Below the pieces are notes generated by a model that was not told the origin of the DNA, searched no databases, and saw nothing but the letters and a program-made list of their open reading frames with translations. A stretch of DNA of 64,000 nt from Lithospermum erythrorhizon (taxonomy: Eukaryota; Streptophyta; Magnoliopsida; Boraginales; Boraginaceae): NCBI GenBank assembly GCA_019722365.1, contig JADFUC010002327.1:62001-126000 (forward strand), written 5' to 3'. Position 1 is the first letter of the stretch. Each line of letters opens with the position of its first letter. Of the stretch, positions 10,774-25,232 are shown piece by piece. Both the position numbers and the translations under genes were made by a program.

Positions 10774-12804
10774 TTTTGCTTTTCAAAATTAAATCGAATT
10801 TTGATGTTTGTGAAATGGAATGCTTTCTTCAGTTTCTCAAGATAATTTATTTTACCCAATCTTTATTCGATTGATGCTCTGAGGATAGAATAGTCCCCCA
10901 CATAACAATTAAGATAGATGCTCCACGTATGGGAAGTGGTCAAGTTGGTGAAATAGGATATTTGTCATTGTAAAATCATGAGCCTCCTTGCATAACATTG
11001 ATTCTCTTATCGAGTCGAGCACGGTTCCTTAATCATCATTTTTCATATCAACGAAAATTAGTTAGTTTTAAAAAATACAAGCTTGCTCCCTCGAATAAAT
11101 TTTAATTGAAAGGTTTTTATTCAATAAAAAATCAGTTATAATTCATTTACTTAACTTAATATTTATATTAAAAGATAAATGAAATTAAATAAATACAGTA
11201 ACATTACTGGCTAGGTATTGTTACCATCTCGCATGGGCGAGACAACTTTAGACTACGGTGAGGACTGGCTGGATTCTTCTCGATTTAGTGCAAACTATCT
11301 TGTATTTGACTCATTTCTACAGTTGGCGTCGATTCTTGCCTACTTCCTCCGGTATTGATGAGGCGATTGAAGTGCTTATTTGTTGATATGGGAGTTATTA
11401 TTATCCAACGGTTGTGATTCCGAAATGGTGAGTGGATTGTTGGGTATAGGCCTGAGCTGCCGATGATAAAGTCGATAAGTTGTGATGTGAGGGATTTTGG
11501 CGAGGACCCTTTGTAGCTAGGACACAAGCGTCCTCTGCTTGGCGCGCTTCCCCACTGGAGGAATCATTCCTGGTGATGGGCGAGGGGCATCGGAGTGCGC
11601 CGCTGCTAGGTTGGTTCCGTGCGACTAGTTAACATTTGAGTGCGATTAGGGCCTACATTTGTCTAAGGGAGCGAGGGCACTTCGTGCTCGTGTGCTAACT
11701 CAAAGTGCATCCAAGAGGTTATGTTTTTTTGTCCATCGCTTAGATTACGAGTTTCGTATCTGGAATAGCGGCAAAGTCGATTGCGTCAGTATGATAGCGA
11801 GAGTCGGTAATTGTAGAGAATAACATAGAAAAATAAAGGTTAAGCGCTACCTTTTTAAATGTGGAGAATGTGAATTGTTAAATAGGAACTCAGAGAACTT
11901 TGGGGAAGAGGATGGTGACAGGGAGTAATGTAAATAAATCACCAGAAAGGCATGATCACTTTTCTTTAAATAGAGGTTTTAATGTCCCGGCGTTAAATGG
12001 GCACAATATACGTTCTTTTTTGTGTTAGGCCATAAATTCGTTTATATCGAGTTGTACAAATGATATAGTACTTGAGAGGTCAAATACACATTAGCTGATA
12101 TGGAAAAAGTATTTGGATATGTATAGAGAATATGAAGAGTTAGTTTCCCTCTTTTTGATATATTTCGTTAAGAGCATGCATGTGGTGACTTCTCATTGAT
12201 ACTCCCTCCATTTCATAATAGAAAGCCTTTTAGTCATGGTTAGTTTATTCAAATTATATGTCGTCATAAAATTTTAATGTAAAAAATTAATGTTCAATTC
12301 TTTGTCTTGGTCAGCTGAATAACATCTTTTGTTGGTTCTACAAAGTAGTAAACACAATAATTATTTATATATTTTAATATTATAATAATTTCTTAATATA
12401 TAATAATGAGATTCTAAAAAATTTCACCATTAGTACATAAAAGGTTATTGTTAATCTAGAGCTCAAAAGGGCTAATACTTACAGGGATCAAGGTCTAATG
12501 ATTGAAAATATTGTTGAACTATGTGCCTGCACTTTTTTTTCTCTTTTAATTTGTTGAATAAAAAGACTTTTAAAATAAATAAATAAAGTAATATAATTTT
12601 TTTAGAAACCATTAAATATTCACATTTTTATAATAAAATAAATAGATAGATAGGTATCGATATAAATAAATAGATAGATAAAAGTTATAAATGGATCTCA
12701 ATTCATTAGTTCTTCACCTCTCTATTTCCCTCTCCCTCTCCCTCTCCTTATCCCTATCCCAATTTCCTTCCCTTACATTCAAGAGAGGGGGAGTAAGAGA
12801 GAGG
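10774..12804. other. Intergenic region between Clot and DUF3511 genes
   Basis: AT-rich for the most part. A stretch at 11220-11770 is noticeably richer in G and C and holds short open frames on the minus strand (for example 11285-11527, 80 codons) without recognisable family; it may be decayed retroelement sequence. A Stowaway-like end (ACTCCCTCCATTTCATAATA) occurs at about 12201 without a clear partner. Short GATA repeats lie at 12640-12680, before the CT-rich leader of the next gene. Confidence 0.45.
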
Positions 12805-13086
12805 ATGAGGCAAACGAATGAGGATAGGTTTCGCTATACAAAGGAATATCATGACAAGATTGATGATGTGGAAACAAACACAATAAGGAAACCGACTTAC
12901 CATTCTAGCACATCAATGTGTTCATACAAATTTAGATCACAAAAGTTATTCGATCCAAAAGAAAAGAGAAAACAAAGAATTGCATCCTACAATGCCTATA
13001 TAGTGGAAGGCAAAATCAAAGCATCGATACGCAAAAGGTTTGGTTGTTTGAAGAAAAAAATTGCATGCATTGTCCATGGCTATTAA
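12805..13086 (+). CDS. DUF3511 domain-containing protein
   Basis: A small plant-specific family of unknown function. The frame from the ATG at 12805 gives 93 residues starting MRQTNEDRFRYTKEYHD. The C-terminal half holds the domain: LFDPKEKRKQRIASYNAYIV followed by EGKIKASIRKRFGCLKKK and an IVHGY end, which matches the family pattern of a DPE..RRKRVA.Y..Y..EGK.K.S.RK core ending near the C terminus. An in-frame ATG also exists at 12691 and would add 38 residues consisting mainly of Ser-Leu repeats encoded by a CTCTCC tract; this looks like translated leader, so I chose the inner start. Single exon, as is usual for the family. The tract at 12718-12760 is probably a CT-rich 5' leader. Confidence 0.82.
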   Translation: MRQTNEDRFRYTKEYHDKIDDVETNTIRKPTYHSSTSMCSYKFRSQKLFDPKEKRKQRIASYNAYIVEGKIKASIRKRFGCLKKKIACIVHGY

Positions 13087-14134
13087 TGAATTTCATTTGC
13101 ATGTAAGGGTAGATAGAAAAGAAGCCATTCCATTGGTCTAAATATAGAGACATTTGTAGTATTCCACCTAGCTATAATATATCTTATATCAAACATCATT
13201 AATATAATATATGTTTAATAGTATATTATGTTGTTGAGTTTTGTTTAAAATCTTATATGTTGATTGTTTATTGTAGTCATATAATACTCACATAATTACA
13301 AAGGTTGTTGGTGTATATATGCTTTCTGGTACGTGTCATGAACTCGGTGTATGATGGTGTAGTTGCATTCCTATTATACGAACTTATGGAAATTTGCATT
13401 CTTTGTCGTTATTACCGACCAATTTACAAATTGTATAATATATATACAAGATTTTAAGATTCACTTGCAGTTTAAGCTAGCATGTGAGTTATTTTCTCTT
13501 GAATGATTAAAATACATATCTTAATCAAAATGACATCTTTGAATGGTGATAATGCGTAATTCAATAGGAGTTAGCTTATTGAAGTCAAGAGACGGCCATT
13601 ATATAGGAAATTTGATACTCAACAAGACTTCCAAATATCACATTACAACAATTTGATCTCATCTCAATGAATGAAGCAAAGATGTGACCACATCTTATTC
13701 CACTAAAAGAATATTCTTCTGGTCATGCTCTAATAAATGGGAGCTCATTCTTCTCCAAGCCAAGTAAAGATTACTTTTCAATGGAATGGCATCATTCTTT
13801 AGCAATATAACTTTTCGGATTAAGGAATTCTTAAAGCATAGGAGTCGCAACAAATGCTGAGAAAAGTGGTGTAGTAATATCAGCACGGCTCATCCAATCC
13901 AATCATAATAAATAAAGCGTCCCATAAGTTCAAAAGGGGGAAAATAAATAAAATTGAAACCAAGATAATAATGACATTAGTGTCATTTGAATAGGGACAA
14001 TTAAAAATGTTCACCACAGATATTAAACAATAACCCATAAATTAAGCCACAAACGATTAACAGAAAATGTTGAAACATATCTTTAAAACCCCGATTCAAA
14101 CAGGATCAACAAATTCGAATAATCACATCTCCTT
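13087..14134. other. Intergenic region before the LTR element
   Basis: AT-rich DNA following the DUF3511 gene. Short open frames occur but none is recognisable. I see no structured repeat. Confidence 0.4.
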
Positions 14135-14139
14135 AAAAT

Positions 14140-14885
14140 TGTTGGAAAAATCAATTAAAATTGATTTAAAGTTTGAATGCAAAATTAACATATTTATATG
14201 TTGTCTAATTTATCATTGTACAAATTGAGTTCCAGAATTCTAAAATAGAATACGGCCAGATAGACGGCCGATAACGAATGTATTTATTAAAGCGAGGGCA
14301 GTTCCGCGTGAATGGGCGACAAATAACACGAATATGGAAGCTATTAAGATAGAGTCGGTTCACATATTATTTTAGCTAGCTGGATATAATTTTTGTACTA
14401 TGAAGAGTTGCAAATGTCACATTCAAGTGGTAGTCTTTAGTACTACTTGGTGAAGGTTGAATGACACTTATTGATTTGTAATGAATCATAATGAAAGACT
14501 ATTGGAGTTCAAGACTCTTCACTTGGGTAACCATTATGTGACACATCCCTTGAATCACCATTTAAATGAGTCTTAAACCATTTTAAAAGGAAAAAGAGAA
14601 CAACATATTTTTTTTGGTCATCACTTTTATTTGAGTTATCTTCTTGTTTGATATTTGGTTTTGTGGACGATAAGCGTCATCTTTATTTTAGTTAAGTAAA
14701 ATGGATTTGAGTCTTCAATAAATTCTTATCAGTTTATCACTTGGGAGAGAGGCGTGATGCGAAATGCACATGAGGCGGGTCAAATCTGTTTTAAGGATAG
14801 TGTGTGGTACACAAGAAATATAAATATTCGAGATCTCTTAACCATGAATATTATTCTATGTGTTACTATTAATATTTTTCCTACA
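14140..14885 (+). repeat. Left LTR
   Basis: 746 bp, TGTTGGAAAA to CCTACA. Orientation of the element is not proved; the plus sign follows the polypurine-like tract before the right LTR. Confidence 0.85.
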
Positions 14886-17800
14886 CAGATTTGAAGTAGT
14901 AAAACATGAATGATTTGATCGAAACATATGGTATTATGAGTGAATGTCAAATATATTTCTTGGTATTTTAAGAACGAAGGGTTACGACTCTTCACTTATT
15001 GTAAGTTTCGGAAGAGCAATCATCGTACATGAGGTACGTGACTATTGAACTTCTCTATGAACTTCATGCACATGTTCATAAGATGGCAAGATTACCAGTG
15101 AGGTGTCAGAGTGATAATAAAAAGTTGATCACTAATATAGAGTACTTCCTTTTCCATATACTTGATTTAGTTGATTGTATCACTATGTGAACAAACGAAG
15201 CACTCGTTTCTTGGCAGTGATTTTACATGTTTACTTTGACATGTTTGAAATGTATATGCAACTTTACGTACTTAAACTTAGTTTATTTGTATATTATGAC
15301 ATGATTATTATTATTATTATGAGATTTTGCTAAATTCTTTATGACTGAAAAATGTATAAATATAGACAGAGTACTTGGGGTATTAGATTGTTACAAGGTT
15401 GTTGGGTATACAATATATTTACTATTCTTGAGGCGACAATTTGATTTCTGTATCTTGAATTGGATCGGATCAAGGATTGGGGAGATATTATTATAGCTTG
15501 GGTGTTCGTGGAATGCAAGGACATTTTGGAGGATTAACGCCTCTTTGCTTATGTTTAGTAAGTCCCGGAAAGATATCAAGTTAAATTCCTCAATTTGTCA
15601 ATTATGTCATAAATTAAATCATGCATGTATTGGTGAATTTTGAGACGAGTGATTCATGATATGAAAATGTAGAGTAATATGATTGTAGGAGTTTCATGAA
15701 ATAAGCATCATTATTACTCCGTATTGGTATATGGAGTTATGGTCCAATATTTTTTTTGAGTAATTCAAATCCATAGGATAAAGAGAGGATTATTATTAAT
15801 TCAAGAAGATGACACGGACTCATTTCGTATGCAAAACTGGAAATGGATAAGGCAAGAGTTATTATTGACAATGGTCATGACGTCTTTCTGTATGAATCAG
15901 TTTCAAATGAGATAGTTAATTAATCACATGTTTATTATAACTGTAATTCATCATTAAGAAATACATGAATGTGATATGTTAAGAAATCATCATGTGAAGT
16001 TTGAAGATTTATCTAATTGGTATATTATATGATCTAACCATAATGTAATAATGGCATTATGTGGGAATAAGTTCGCATCTCAAATATTGTAGATGATAAT
16101 TTCATTTTAGGAACTTTTCCAGAGAGTCGGAAATGTTGACATTTTACTGAATATCATATGATAGTAATGATACTTCTTGGACCAAGCTAGGTGAATAAGT
16201 TGGTTTATTTCTTTCAATGGTTTGCGACTACCTGTCATTGAGGTGTATATTAACCAAGCACCCACTTGTAATTTTGAGCAAATCATACTAGTAAATTTGC
16301 AGTGACGCATGTTCCACTCTCAGATGGTTTTGGATGAGATATTTTCGAACAAAATTATTTGGAAGTGATATCAAGAGTCACTGAGGATGATTTTGGATCT
16401 TCATGTTTTAAAAGGTCGAGAGGTAGACTCAATATTGTAACAACTTTTATGAAGTTACTTTATATATGAAATAGTCATTGGGGACTATATGATGAGTTGG
16501 AATGTGAGGGTATATAATTGAGCCTCAGAGACATGTGAGGGTATATAATTGAGCCCCAGAGACAAGTGAAGTCTTCAAATGATCGAGTATTATAGCCTTC
16601 AAATGATACTTTGAAAGATCAACAATGAAGTGTGAGAATTAAGTCACAAATTTTGTAACTCCTAAAGGAGAGGGTGACACGATTTTCATGAAAAATTGTG
16701 TAATTGATTATTTTAAATTAATCAAGTAAATGGCAAGATATCAAAAATCGTCAAAGATTAATTTTCAGGAAATAATCATGCAAAATCGTTGTTCAATTCA
16801 TTGAAATTGAAAAGTATGGTGTATTGAAATATTATGAATGAACTATCACTAGCGATCTTGGCTTTGTCGATTGAAGGACTAGTATGTCCATACTTTGACA
16901 AATTATAATTACCGAGCAATTAAAGTGATGAATGTAAGGTTGAAAGAAAGAGCATAGGGATATTGAGACATCCTGAGGGATAAGTTATAGCAGAATGAAG
17001 TTCGTATTTGGAAACATGGATGTGGTACTGAAATAAAGATTCATTTTATGAAGTCTTTTATTTTATCGGGTAAAAATATATTTGTACAAAGTAAAATTGC
17101 CTAATAGCCATTACACTTTTATTACTCTAATTGATATGGCTTGGGCAAAGAGACAAAGAAGTCTTATATAATGATAAGTTCTATGGATTTAGAACTTGAG
17201 CAATTTGACTTGATCAAATATTTTTGTGACCAAATTTTTATACATATAACTTGTTAATGTGTATATGTTAAATCATAGTCAAATGATTCACATTCTTTTG
17301 AATTAACAGACTTTAACGGTCAAATAAATTGAAATGTATTTACTATTTTGAGGGCCCTAATCAAATATATTCTAGTATATTTCAAATGTGGGGGTGAAAT
17401 CCCCTACGTTAATGTGAGATGAGGTAGTCCAATTGTGTTGGATGGTTTATAGTCACTGATTCAAAACGAAGTGTTGAAATCACCAACGAATAAAGTGTAA
17501 GCTTTAGTTGGAGGATTGTGTTGAAATATTCTCACACATTATATTGTGTAAGGTGTTGGCACAAGAAGCTTTCAATCAACTTGCAAAATCAAGAATTATC
17601 TTGATTATTGAGTGCATCTTTGAGAAATTAACATCCAAATATTGTGGTTGCATAGTATATATGCATGAAGTAGATGTTAAATATGAGGCTGAAAATGTGT
17701 GACTAAAATAAATATACACAAGGTGTGTATACGTTGGAAGCCAATTTTCTTCTTATTAGAGAAATCCAAAAATAAATGACAATGAATCTTTGAGTTGAGC

Positions 17801-18049
17801 AGCTTTACGAAATAGTGAGTTGAAGCTTCTTATGGGAAAAAAATAAACATGTCTAGATACATATAATTTTAATATTTTATTGAAATATTTTGATGAATGT
17901 ATATTATTTATGATTTAATGAGAATATATTTTCTCTTAGTAAATTCACTATATGCTTTGAAAATGTAAAATAGCTTCGTTACGTTACAATATTCTTTGTA
18001 ATAATCTTAGTTGCTTTCGGTGGATTATTTAGAGGAAATCAAAATTCCA

Positions 18050-21000
18050 AAAGTTGAATAGTCGAAAATACAACGAATCGGTCAGGTTGGTAGTACGTTC
18101 GGTATTTAAAATTTTAAAATCGCAATCGAATGGTAATGATATGTTTTGGGTGGTAATAATATAATTTGAGTGTAGGAATGTTGATGTTGGGAAGTTAGTT
18201 GTCGAGATAAGTCAGCAATGCTCGGCGAATAAATGTTCGGGTTTAAGCGGTTGAACTTTTGGGCCAACCCGTCATATATAAGTCAACATAAGCCCGAAAC
18301 CAAAACAAATCCAATTCCCTTAACTTCCCATTTTGCCTTGAAGGAAACGAGGAGTTCTTAATTTCCTTCGATTCTTCTTCTTTAATTTTCTCCTCCATCT
18401 ACCGAGCAGACGCCGAATTTTTTTGGAGAGTTTACCATCGTCCTTGTGTCGTTTCAAAGGTAAAAAGGTCCGATCTTGTTGAATATTTTGGGAGATCGCC
18501 CGAGTTGACTTTTTCGTTGACTTTTTGTATTTCGAATTTTATTGCTCCAATCGATTCTTGGGTTCTAAATTAGTTATTCTTGAGTTGAAATATCGTGTTT
18601 AATGTGGAATTTCGGACGTTTTTAGGGCCGTTGACTTTTTGGAATTTTGGGTTGACTTCGATTTTTATGAGATATTATTGAATATAATTATTGTTTAGGC
18701 TTAGATTATAATATAAGAGTTGATGATAATCGATATTTGGGGTAGAAAGTGTTGTTATAGTTGAGTTGACTTTACAGGTTGATTTTAGATTTGACTTTTC
18801 TAAAATGGTTGATAGTATAAATATGTTATTGGACTGTTATTGTGATTGTTTTGAGGTGAAATTATGAGTATTAGGTTGTTGGAAGAATATATGTCGAAAT
18901 TAGTTTTAGTAGATTTTGAGTAGTAAGCGGACTTTGGGATTTGAGGTTGTTAGAAATGGGTTTGATTAGTTGGAAAATTTGATATTTTGGGTTGATTGAA
19001 ATTGGTTGAAAATGTTGGGTATTTTGGTTAAGGAGTGTTAAGCGTCATGGGATTTAGTCGAGATAGTTGAAGTCGTCATTTTTAATGGTTGTTAAACCTA
19101 AATTAATATCCTCTTAAGATTGTCAATTTATAACTAAAATGGGTTGAAAGTCGGAGATTTAATTAAGATAAGGGTTAAAATTGTTGTGAGTAATAATTTT
19201 ATTTTAAAGATTGTTTGATTAGGCAGCGGAGCGTGGAAAATGGCCCCGGGATCGATTAGGCAAGGACATTTCTTATTCTTTAACGAGAGTAAGTACAAAT
19301 CGCGATGGGAACCACTTCATATATATTATGTTCTATATTTGCCTGTGTTTGTCATGAAACTATTTTTGACATGTATTGAGTGATTATGATTTATATTATG
19401 AGATAATTGTGGGTATGATTATTATTATGAGATAATTGAGATGTTGATTTATATTATGAGATAGTTGTGATTTGATTCATGTTGAGATATTGTGGTGTGA
19501 AGATTTGTTTGAGGTAGTAATAACTTGAATTCTCAACTTATGTTCTTGTGTTATGTGGCCTTGTCGGCGTTCGATTTCACGTGGCCTTGTCGGCATTTCT
19601 GATTTATGTGGCCTTGTCGGTATTTGTTGTATCATGTGGCACTTGTCGGCTATTGTATTCTGTGGCCTTGTAAATGACATATTTCGTGGCCTTGTCGGTT
19701 GTGATTGATTTATGATTGTGAGATATTTTAATTTGTGTCTTTGATATTGTTTGAGGAGTAGAGTAGTTGGTTGTCGGGAGGTGTTGGTTGGAGTTATCGT
19801 GACTTTGAGGTGACTTGAGTATTAGAACATGACCTATAGTTGGGATGATTAGGGAGTTAGGTGGCTTCTCGCTTCCTTGCGGGATATGTGGCGTTGTTGG
19901 CATATGCTTCGGTATAAGTGCGGTGAGATCTATTATATTTCTTTATGTACATTGTTGGTGTTGGCACGATACTTAGGTATAAGTGCGATGAGATACTATT
20001 ATCAACTTTGCTATGTGCGTTGTCGGTGTGGCGCATAGCGGTATAAGTGCGGTGTTTATCGGCGATTGGTCATTTCCTGCAGGGTAGGCGGATTGAGCGT
20101 ATGCGCGTTAGGAGTTGGTATGATCGTGGGGATATGAGAGATGGATAGTTCGATGACTAGAGTATAGTCGTTGTTGAGTCTCTTGAGTTCTTTACAGGTG
20201 ATTATTATTGCTTTCTTGAAACTTTCTCTTATATCTCCATATGTTATGTACGAGACTTTCTTTGGGAATTATGTTGCGTGACCTTATTAGGTAGTGGGAT
20301 AGATATATATATGCTCTTTATTAAAAATATTTGAAGCATGTTGTTTAAATTTTCTATAGTGTTGTATGATTTGTTTTTATGACTTGTTTATTGGTTATGA
20401 GCGTTATGCTTTGATTATACTAGATGTTGCCTTGATGAAATTATGTCGAATGGGTTTGATTGAGTTATTGATAATATGATCGATTTTTCTTGTGGATCAC
20501 TAGGTTGGTATTAATGCGTTATATATCATTTAAGGTGAAAAGTTGGAGTTGGTTATTGGTTGAGATAACTTTGAATGAGGGCATTAGGTATAAAATTATA
20601 AACTGGCGTTCATGCTAATACATAGATGATGTTGATGATATTTTATATATAGTGGAAAGTTGGATTCCAAGCGTGTTAGTATATAAGTTATGATCTAACC
20701 ACAGCGTTGATACCGTTAGAACTGAATAAGTTCAAGTAAGCTAAATGAAGAATTTGGTGAGATAATCCCGTACTTAAGTTATCTTGAGTTAAGATATAAA
20801 TTAAATAGGTTGTATTAAGATAATGATACGATTTTGGAGAGTTCTTATAATAAACATTTAGATGTCATAGGAAGTGTATGACTATAATTAGAGAATACTT
20901 ACTTTAAGGTAAAATGAAGCAAGTGGACGAGTTGTGTATACTTGAGTTATGAGATGTTAAGATATATATGTTTGAGTTGTAGTATGTTTGAGTGGTATAT

Positions 21001-21720
21001 TATATCGGTAATTAGCTATCTTGGAAAGATAACTTGATAGAGATAACTCTTGTGATTAAGGTATGCTTGAAAGTAAGTTGTTGAGGTGATGTGACATATA
21101 AAATACAAGCTCTTGAATTATCTCTAGTGCTTTAAATAAGTAGGGAGTCTTGTTTATCACTTGATTATATGAATGTTAGGTTAACTTTTGTGATATTTGT
21201 TTTATTTCGGCTTTAGGCGACTCACATTTCACATGGGCGGGCGTTTTATGCAGAGTTGTTGCTTGGGATGACCGAGATCATTTAATAAAGTGAAGCTGGC
21301 ATGCCACGCGGAGGTGGCGATGGTGGCTTGAAGACCTCAACAGTCATACTTATATTTTCTTTGGAGTTTATGTTGTACTTAATAATTATTATTGTCTCGA
21401 GTTGTAAAATAAGTTGTGTGATGTTGTATTTAGATTATTACTTTTCAGTTGTTGTAGTGTTGATTAGTTAACTTGATGGGCCGAGTTGTATTATTTTTTA
21501 TTATCCGCGTTAAATGAAGTCATTTTTTTATCGTTATCCATAGTTGGTATTTCCCATTTATTCAGTTGATAGCGGTCGTATAGGGAGGCGCTGGCGCAGG
21601 CGGTGCGTTCTGTCAAATTGGCTGGTGAATCAGGCTTTAGTTACAGACTAAAGGTGCGTAATGTGAAACGTAACTTTAGGGGTGTAAATATATGCGTCTG
21701 ACAATTTATTTGTTATTATT
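18050..21720 (+). repeat. Repeat block A inside the LTR element
   Basis: A region of different composition from its surroundings (more G and T, CpG present). It shares an ordered set of motifs with block B: GAGTAAGTACAAATCGCGAT then CTTCATATATATTATG at 19286-19330, then a TGTGTTTGTC stretch, then repeated TTATGAGATARTTGTG units. This layout, with a TATA-like CATATATAAG at about 18274 and a CT-rich leader, resembles a long terminal repeat of a Ty3-type element. Boundaries are approximate and I found no target duplication. Confidence 0.5.
19553..19700 (+). repeat. Minisatellite, GTGGCCTTGTCGG unit
   Basis: About six copies of a unit of roughly 25-30 bp with the core GTGGCCTTGTCGG; the fourth copy reads GTGGCACTTGTCGG and the fifth is truncated after CCTTGT. 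Inside repeat block A. Confidence 0.85.
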
Positions 21721-22369
21721 CGAGAAGATATATGAAATATAAAGTAAGCATGAACAATGTATTTGGAAGGATTATTTAGCGAGACTAAAAGCTTAATCAT
21801 TATCCCGTTGAACTAAAGATACATGTGATGTATCGTATGTAGTATTTATAAGGTCAAATTGTGAGCAACACTTACAAATAGTGAGGAAAATTGTACAATA
21901 GTGTTCTATACACTATATATATAGTAGTGTACAATAGTTTTATAATATACTCATAATAATATAAGTAGTGGTAGACAAAATGATTGAGGATAATTGATGT
22001 AAAAGTGTTGTGGCCACAACCATTTATAAACTTAGCTTTATACTACAACAATGAGCTAGACTACTCAATGAATATGGTATGCTATGATATGTTTAGCACA
22101 AACTATCATTGAATAACTATTCTTGGATAGAGTTATCGAAATATGATTTGGTAGAGTCAAAAGATAACAAGTGGATCCACTAACGAATAATTGAGAAATC
22201 ATCAAAACGAATGTGACTTAAGCCCATAGAATAGTATAATTATGAAGGAAAACTCATCCTAGCTGATTGGAGATTCGAAGATCTAGGTTCAATGGACAAC
22301 CTACTTGTAATCATGATTTAAATCGCGTAAGGGATTCAATCTGCGCCCCGTTCTAGGATGAGAATAGTG

Positions 22370-24800
22370 ATGAAATAACCGTTCCGTATAAAAGCGTTAT
22401 TTTTTATATGATTTTAGTTGCCGGTTGAGTGTTTTGGGGTTTCAAGTTAAAATTGAAATCGAATAATGATAATATGGGTTGGGCGATAATATATTTGAGA
22501 ATAGAAATTAATTTGACATGTGTTCGAGTTATGTTGTTAAGCAGAAAGCGGCGTGAGCCAGCGAGGCCTAAACTCCACTTAAATATCCTACTACCGCGTA
22601 ACTCATTTCATCTTCCAAATAAATAAATAAAAAAGAGCAAAAATCATCTTCTCTCCCCACGTACAGGAGCCGAGACCCCTTAGTGCTCCTCGGCCTTGGT
22701 TTTTCTTACGTTTTCTTGGTATAACTTATTGAATCCAACACTTGAATCTTGTTAAAAATGCTTGAGTTTATCACGAGGTGAAGCTTTCTAATCTTAGTCT
22801 CGTCATTTTAAAGGCTTGAGTTGACTTTTTATATATTTGAGTTTTGAGTTGACTTTTAGATCTTGACTTTATTATGGTATAGAAATGTTATCTAAGTTTA
22901 GTTTAGGGAATTAGAGGTGACTTTGAGTGATTATTGGGGTTAGAAAGTGGTGTATGTTGAGGGTTGACTTTTGTTGACTTTTTCTTCGTTAACTTTAAGT
23001 TGTAAAATGAGGTTAGAGAGGACTTTAATATAGTTATTTTGAGAATAGAAGTATTGGTTTTGGATATGGATTGGTAGGGATTTAGGTGAGAAAGTTTGGG
23101 AAAGTTGGTATAGTAGTTAGTGTTTGAATTGGAGGTTGTATTTAACGGTTTAATTAGTTGGCGATTGATTGTTGGATTGAGACCAGAATGTGATTAAAGT
23201 GTTAGTGTTGGGGTAATAATGTGATGACCGAGATATCGGGACTATGAGTGGTAATTAGAATGTAGTTACGTTGGAATTTTAGAGTGTATCTTGTGTTGGG
23301 GATAGGGCCGATTACTAAAAAGTTAATTTGAAATGTGAGATGTAGTATAATACTCGGGGTTTAAATAGGTATTAAGAGGAATTTATCCTACAGAAATGTG
23401 TTATAATATATAGTTTCTTTGAATAAGAGTTGAGCCCCGGACACAGCATGTGGACTACCTAGAGTGATCCTTATTGTTTTTGGCTCGAGGTGAGTACAAA
23501 TCTCGCGATATAGGAATTCGCTTCATATATATTATACTTATATATTTTGCATGTGTTTTTGTCGTAGGACTATTTTAGCTGTGTATTGAGTATTGAGATT
23601 AATGTTATGAGATAGTTGTGATTATGATTCATGTTATGAGATAGTTGTGATTATGATTCATGTTATGAGATTGTGGTGGTTATTATTGGTTATACTCGTG
23701 TGTTGTATTGTACTTGTATTATGGTTATTGTGTTGTGTGTGTAATCTGTGTGCAGGTTTATTTTGATTGCTTTGGTATATATATGTGGAGCGGTGGTGAC
23801 CCCGACCGGGAGGTTTGGTGTGGTATGCATATTGAGTGGGTAGCCCCGTGGATTCGGGAGGTTTGGTGTGATATGCATATTGAGGGGGGTAGCCTCGGTC
23901 GGGAGGATGGAGGTGGAGACCTCGTCGATTATTGTGGGAAATTGGATTCCTCGTTTGTTTATTGTTTGTGGAGGTGGATTCGCCGTTTGTTTTTATTGTT
24001 TATTGGAGGTGGATTCTTCTTTGTTTTACTATTTGTGGAGGTGGATTCCTCGTGATTATTTGTGGAGGTGGATTCCTCGTTTGATTATCTTGTGTGTTGA
24101 GACGGTTTCCTTAATGAATATCGTTATTGATGGTTATAAAGCTCATGTGTATAGTATCATAGGATATCGTATAAGAGAGATTCTATGTGATTTGTAGACG
24201 GTATTCATTGTGCTTTGATTAATGTATATGCATATGTTATATATATATATAACTATGATTATATGTGATAGGATAAAATACATTGGTAATTGTAATTCCT
24301 TTCGAGGGAACTTTTATAGGCCGACTCACTTTCTACATGGCCCAGGCGCTATACACTGAAGTCTACAAAGGCGATCTCTTTGAGTGGCTTGATATGCATT
24401 CTTGAGTTGTGTGAAGATGTCGTAGGTGAGGCGATGGTGGCATAGGAGATCTCGTCGGTTATTCCCGCTTTTGTTGTCGACTTGTTATATTTCTAGACTT
24501 GTGTATTGTATTTTAATGAGGGAATGCGAGGATTTGTCGTACTTTTAAACATGTTGTATTTTAGTTTCTTGTGTATCCTTGGGTTGTATTATTCAGGTGG
24601 ATTTGTTCTGTTGTCTTTTGTTTTGTTGGATGTGTTGTTGGAACACCACGATGGAATAGGGTTTTGTCTTTGTTAATATCGTAGTGCATTTGTTGTTGTC
24701 CGTCGATTGGTGACTACAGGTGTACAGGTTTTTTAATGATCTTATACTCGGGCGGCCGACTTAGGGTGGGTGGGTACAAGTGATACCCGTAGGACAAGGT
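22370..24800 (+). repeat. Repeat block B inside the LTR element
   Basis: A diverged relative of block A in the same orientation. The matching motif GAGGTGAGTACAAATCTCGC then CTTCATATATATTATA is at 23485-23534, again followed by TTATGAGATAGTTGTGATTA units (23606-23675). In place of the block A minisatellite it carries its own repeats. Boundaries are approximate. Confidence 0.5.
23805..24085 (+). repeat. Two minisatellites in block B
   Basis: First, about two copies of a 50-60 bp unit with GGGAGGTTTGGTGTG and ATATGCATATTGAG (23805-23885). Second, about five copies of a unit with GTGGAGGTGGATTCCTCGT (23930-24085). An open frame of 115 codons over this stretch is a by-product of the repeats and not a gene. 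Confidence 0.8.
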
Positions 24801-25232
24801 TGAGCTTTGCTCTTAGTGACTCTCATGGAAAAAGATCATTGGATTATATGAAAGAGTATCGCGGGTTACTACACATTAATTGAAGTGCCTATATAGTTAC
24901 AGGTGGGGCATTCTAGAGGAAAAATGTGGGCGCGTTGTGCAGAATAACTCTCCACCGAATCGGTGGTATTCTATGGCTAAACCGGACATACTCATGAGAA
25001 CTAAAATAAGTAAAGGAGATTTTGGTAGCCAGTATGTGATTTATCTTCAAAAAAATGGTTTCAAGGATTCTTGAACTCTTAGGCTTTGGTTTATGAAATT
25101 TTTTACATCTGAAACATAAAGGAAAGGATGGTCTAAACTATCTATCACAATTGTTTTCCGTCGTCTACTATCACCAATTTTTTTTCTGTTTAGAGTCAAA
25201 TGTTTATATTCAATTTTAATTCATGTGGGGAT

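Noticed and set aside
12691..12804. Upstream in-frame extension of the DUF3511 protein
   Set aside because: It encodes mainly Ser-Leu repeats from a CTCTCC tract, unlike the family; more likely leader.
23708..24197. Open frames of 109-115 codons inside block B
   Set aside because: They are translations of minisatellite units in two frames, not conserved proteins.
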